Assembly: GCA_944326685.1 (NCBI GenBank) | Contig: CALVEV010000014.1 | Location: 186,001 to 250,000, forward strand | Source: Candidatus Gastranaerophilales bacterium | GTDB lineage: Bacteria; Cyanobacteriota; Vampirovibrionia; Gastranaerophilales; Gastranaerophilaceae | Length of the DNA: 64,000 bases | Reading direction: 5' to 3' | Shown: positions 63,248-64,000 of the stretch, one piece after another | How the letters are laid out: every line of letters begins with the position of its first letter | Position numbering within the stretch: position 1 is the stretch's first letter | Notes under the pieces: generated by a model | Seen by the model: only the letters and a program-made list of their open reading frames with translations | What the model was told of the DNA's origin: nothing | Database searches by the model: none | Program-made: the position numbers and the translations under genes

Positions 63248-64000
63248 TTATGCAGGTTGGTTAGCTGCATTTTGAGGATTTTGTTGCGCTTCTTGTGGAG
63301 CATTCAAGCTAGCAAGAGCTTCTGTAGCGGCATCAGCTACTTGTTGTCTTGAATCGTTTTGAGCAATTGTGTATAACTGAGTTAGGTCTTCTTTGTATTC
63401 AGGTCTTTGAATATATCTCAAAGCATCAATCGCAGAAGCTGCCATATCTGGGTTATCACTTGTTTTTAATGTTGTAATAATTGCTCTAGAACCTGGTAAT
63501 TCAGTTAAAGGAACAACTGTTCCAGATTGTTTTTCTACTTCGTCAGCATATGTTTTTTGTAAGATTGCTGTTGTGAACATTGCATATTCTTTGTTTCTTT
63601 CTGCTTGTTCCATAGGAGATAGTTTGTTACCTTCTTCTTCTTCTTGTGGAGTTAAAGCAAATGGTAATTTAGCAGATTTTGGATCTTGACCAGCTTTTAC
63701 AGCATCTTCAATGGCTTTATCATTTTGAGCCATTTTGTCTCGGATTTCTAATTGCTTATCAGTAGGACCTGCTAATTTTGTTGAATCAACATTCATAATA
63801 TCAATTAATTTATCAAAGATATTTTCTTGTACGTATGGAATAACATCTGCTTGATTATTTAAACCTTTTTTAGCAATATCTTCCATTGCTAATGCTTGAA
63901 CATCGAAATCAGGATTGCTCAAACCTTTGAAAGCTTCATCAGCTAAGTTTTGAGGTCCTTGATTTGTTTCCTGTTTTACATCAACTTTTGGTTGTTCAGT
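63248..64000 (-). CDS. Unknown HEAT-like protein, cut by window edge
   Basis: The frame stays open to position 64000, so at least 250 residues are visible and the start lies beyond the window. It is acidic and Gln/Asn/Ala rich. The end (about the last 75 residues: DMAASAIDALRYIQRPEYKEDLTQL, then SRQQVADAATEALASL) looks like two HEAT-type helix pairs, and NPDFDVQALAMEDIAKKG is a similar element earlier. A linker with NKLSPMEQAERNKEYAMFTTAIL is in between. No catalytic motif. A TTG at 63922 is inside the frame and not needed as a start. Confidence 0.6.
   Translation of the reverse strand, partial: TEQPKVDVKQETNQGPQNLADEAFKGLSNPDFDVQALAMEDIAKKGLNNQADVIPYVQENIFDKLIDIMNVDSTKLAGPTDKQLEIRDKMAQNDKAIEDAVKAGQDPKSAKLPFALTPQEEEEGNKLSPMEQAERNKEYAMFTTAILQKTYADEVEKQSGTVVPLTELPGSRAIITTLKTSDNPDMAASAIDALRYIQRPEYKEDLTQLYTIAQNDSRQQVADAATEALASLNAPQEAQQNPQNAANQPA

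Noticed and set aside
1-64000. Prophage, transposon or defence island
   Set aside because: No transposase, phage structural gene, restriction or toxin-antitoxin pair, or terminal repeat was found.

Overview
The window is a 64 kb, low-GC (roughly 30%) bacterial chromosome segment with tightly packed genes, the standard code (TGA read as stop) and no gene-free stretch longer than about 250 bases. The best guess for the source is a gut member of the non-photosynthetic sister group of Cyanobacteria (Melainabacteria/Vampirovibrionia, order Gastranaerophilales). This rests on a combination: a VKOR-DsbA fusion, a radical-SAM/DUF2344 protein next to RNase E/G, glycogen synthesis (glgC), a flagellar-type export gate, and many lineage-restricted hypothetical proteins. 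It is an inference, not proof.

Layout. 0-9.5 kb: YggT and MTA phosphorylase (minus strand), then dapA, secD-secF, a U32 hydroxylation protein, tRNA-Arg(CCG), miaB, a DEDDh exonuclease and a kinase-fold protein. 9.5-12 kb: a secreted 20-residue repeat protein and three lineage-type unknowns. 12-19 kb: metK behind a compact pseudoknot leader, then flhB-flhA-PilZ-membrane protein-PLP decarboxylase and a GGDEF protein. 19.8-31 kb: an M49-like peptidase, apt, a processive glycosyltransferase, aroA, a second flhB, a FliA-like sigma factor, rsmI, prmC, an acyl-CoA dehydratase activase relative and ruvC. 31-46 kb: the radical SAM protein, RNase E/G, a large repeat/metalloprotease protein, mnmG, an orphan histidine kinase, VKOR-DsbA, queH and an EF-hand/transglycosylase protein. 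46-64 kb: pepA, two more lineage-type proteins, glgC with a sugar transporter, lipid-linked sugar glycosyltransferases, efp-accB-accC, a Xer recombinase, a TPR protein, the EngB GTPase and a HEAT-like protein that runs off the right edge.

How the genes fit together. Much is housekeeping: translation quality control (miaB, mnmG, rsmI, prmC, queH, efp), Sec export, fatty-acid initiation, lysine/aromatic synthesis and methionine/SAM recycling. The accessory theme is a type III (flagellar-type) export gate with two different FlhB switch proteins, one FlhA, a FliA-like sigma factor and c-di-GMP parts (PilZ, GGDEF). Around it are several large proteins without Sec signals: a lytic transglycosylase with EF-hand-like loops, a duplicated EF-hand protein, a 41-residue-repeat protein ending in a HELGH metalloprotease domain, a kinase-fold protein, and a coiled-coil protein. 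These are plausible export substrates or effectors, but that link is inferred.

The most checkable non-coding observations are an H-type pseudoknot that would hide the metK Shine-Dalgarno, three genes that look leaderless (a TATAAT box 6 bases before ATG: ruvC, mnmG, histidine kinase), and a structured, SD-poor leader on the first flhB.
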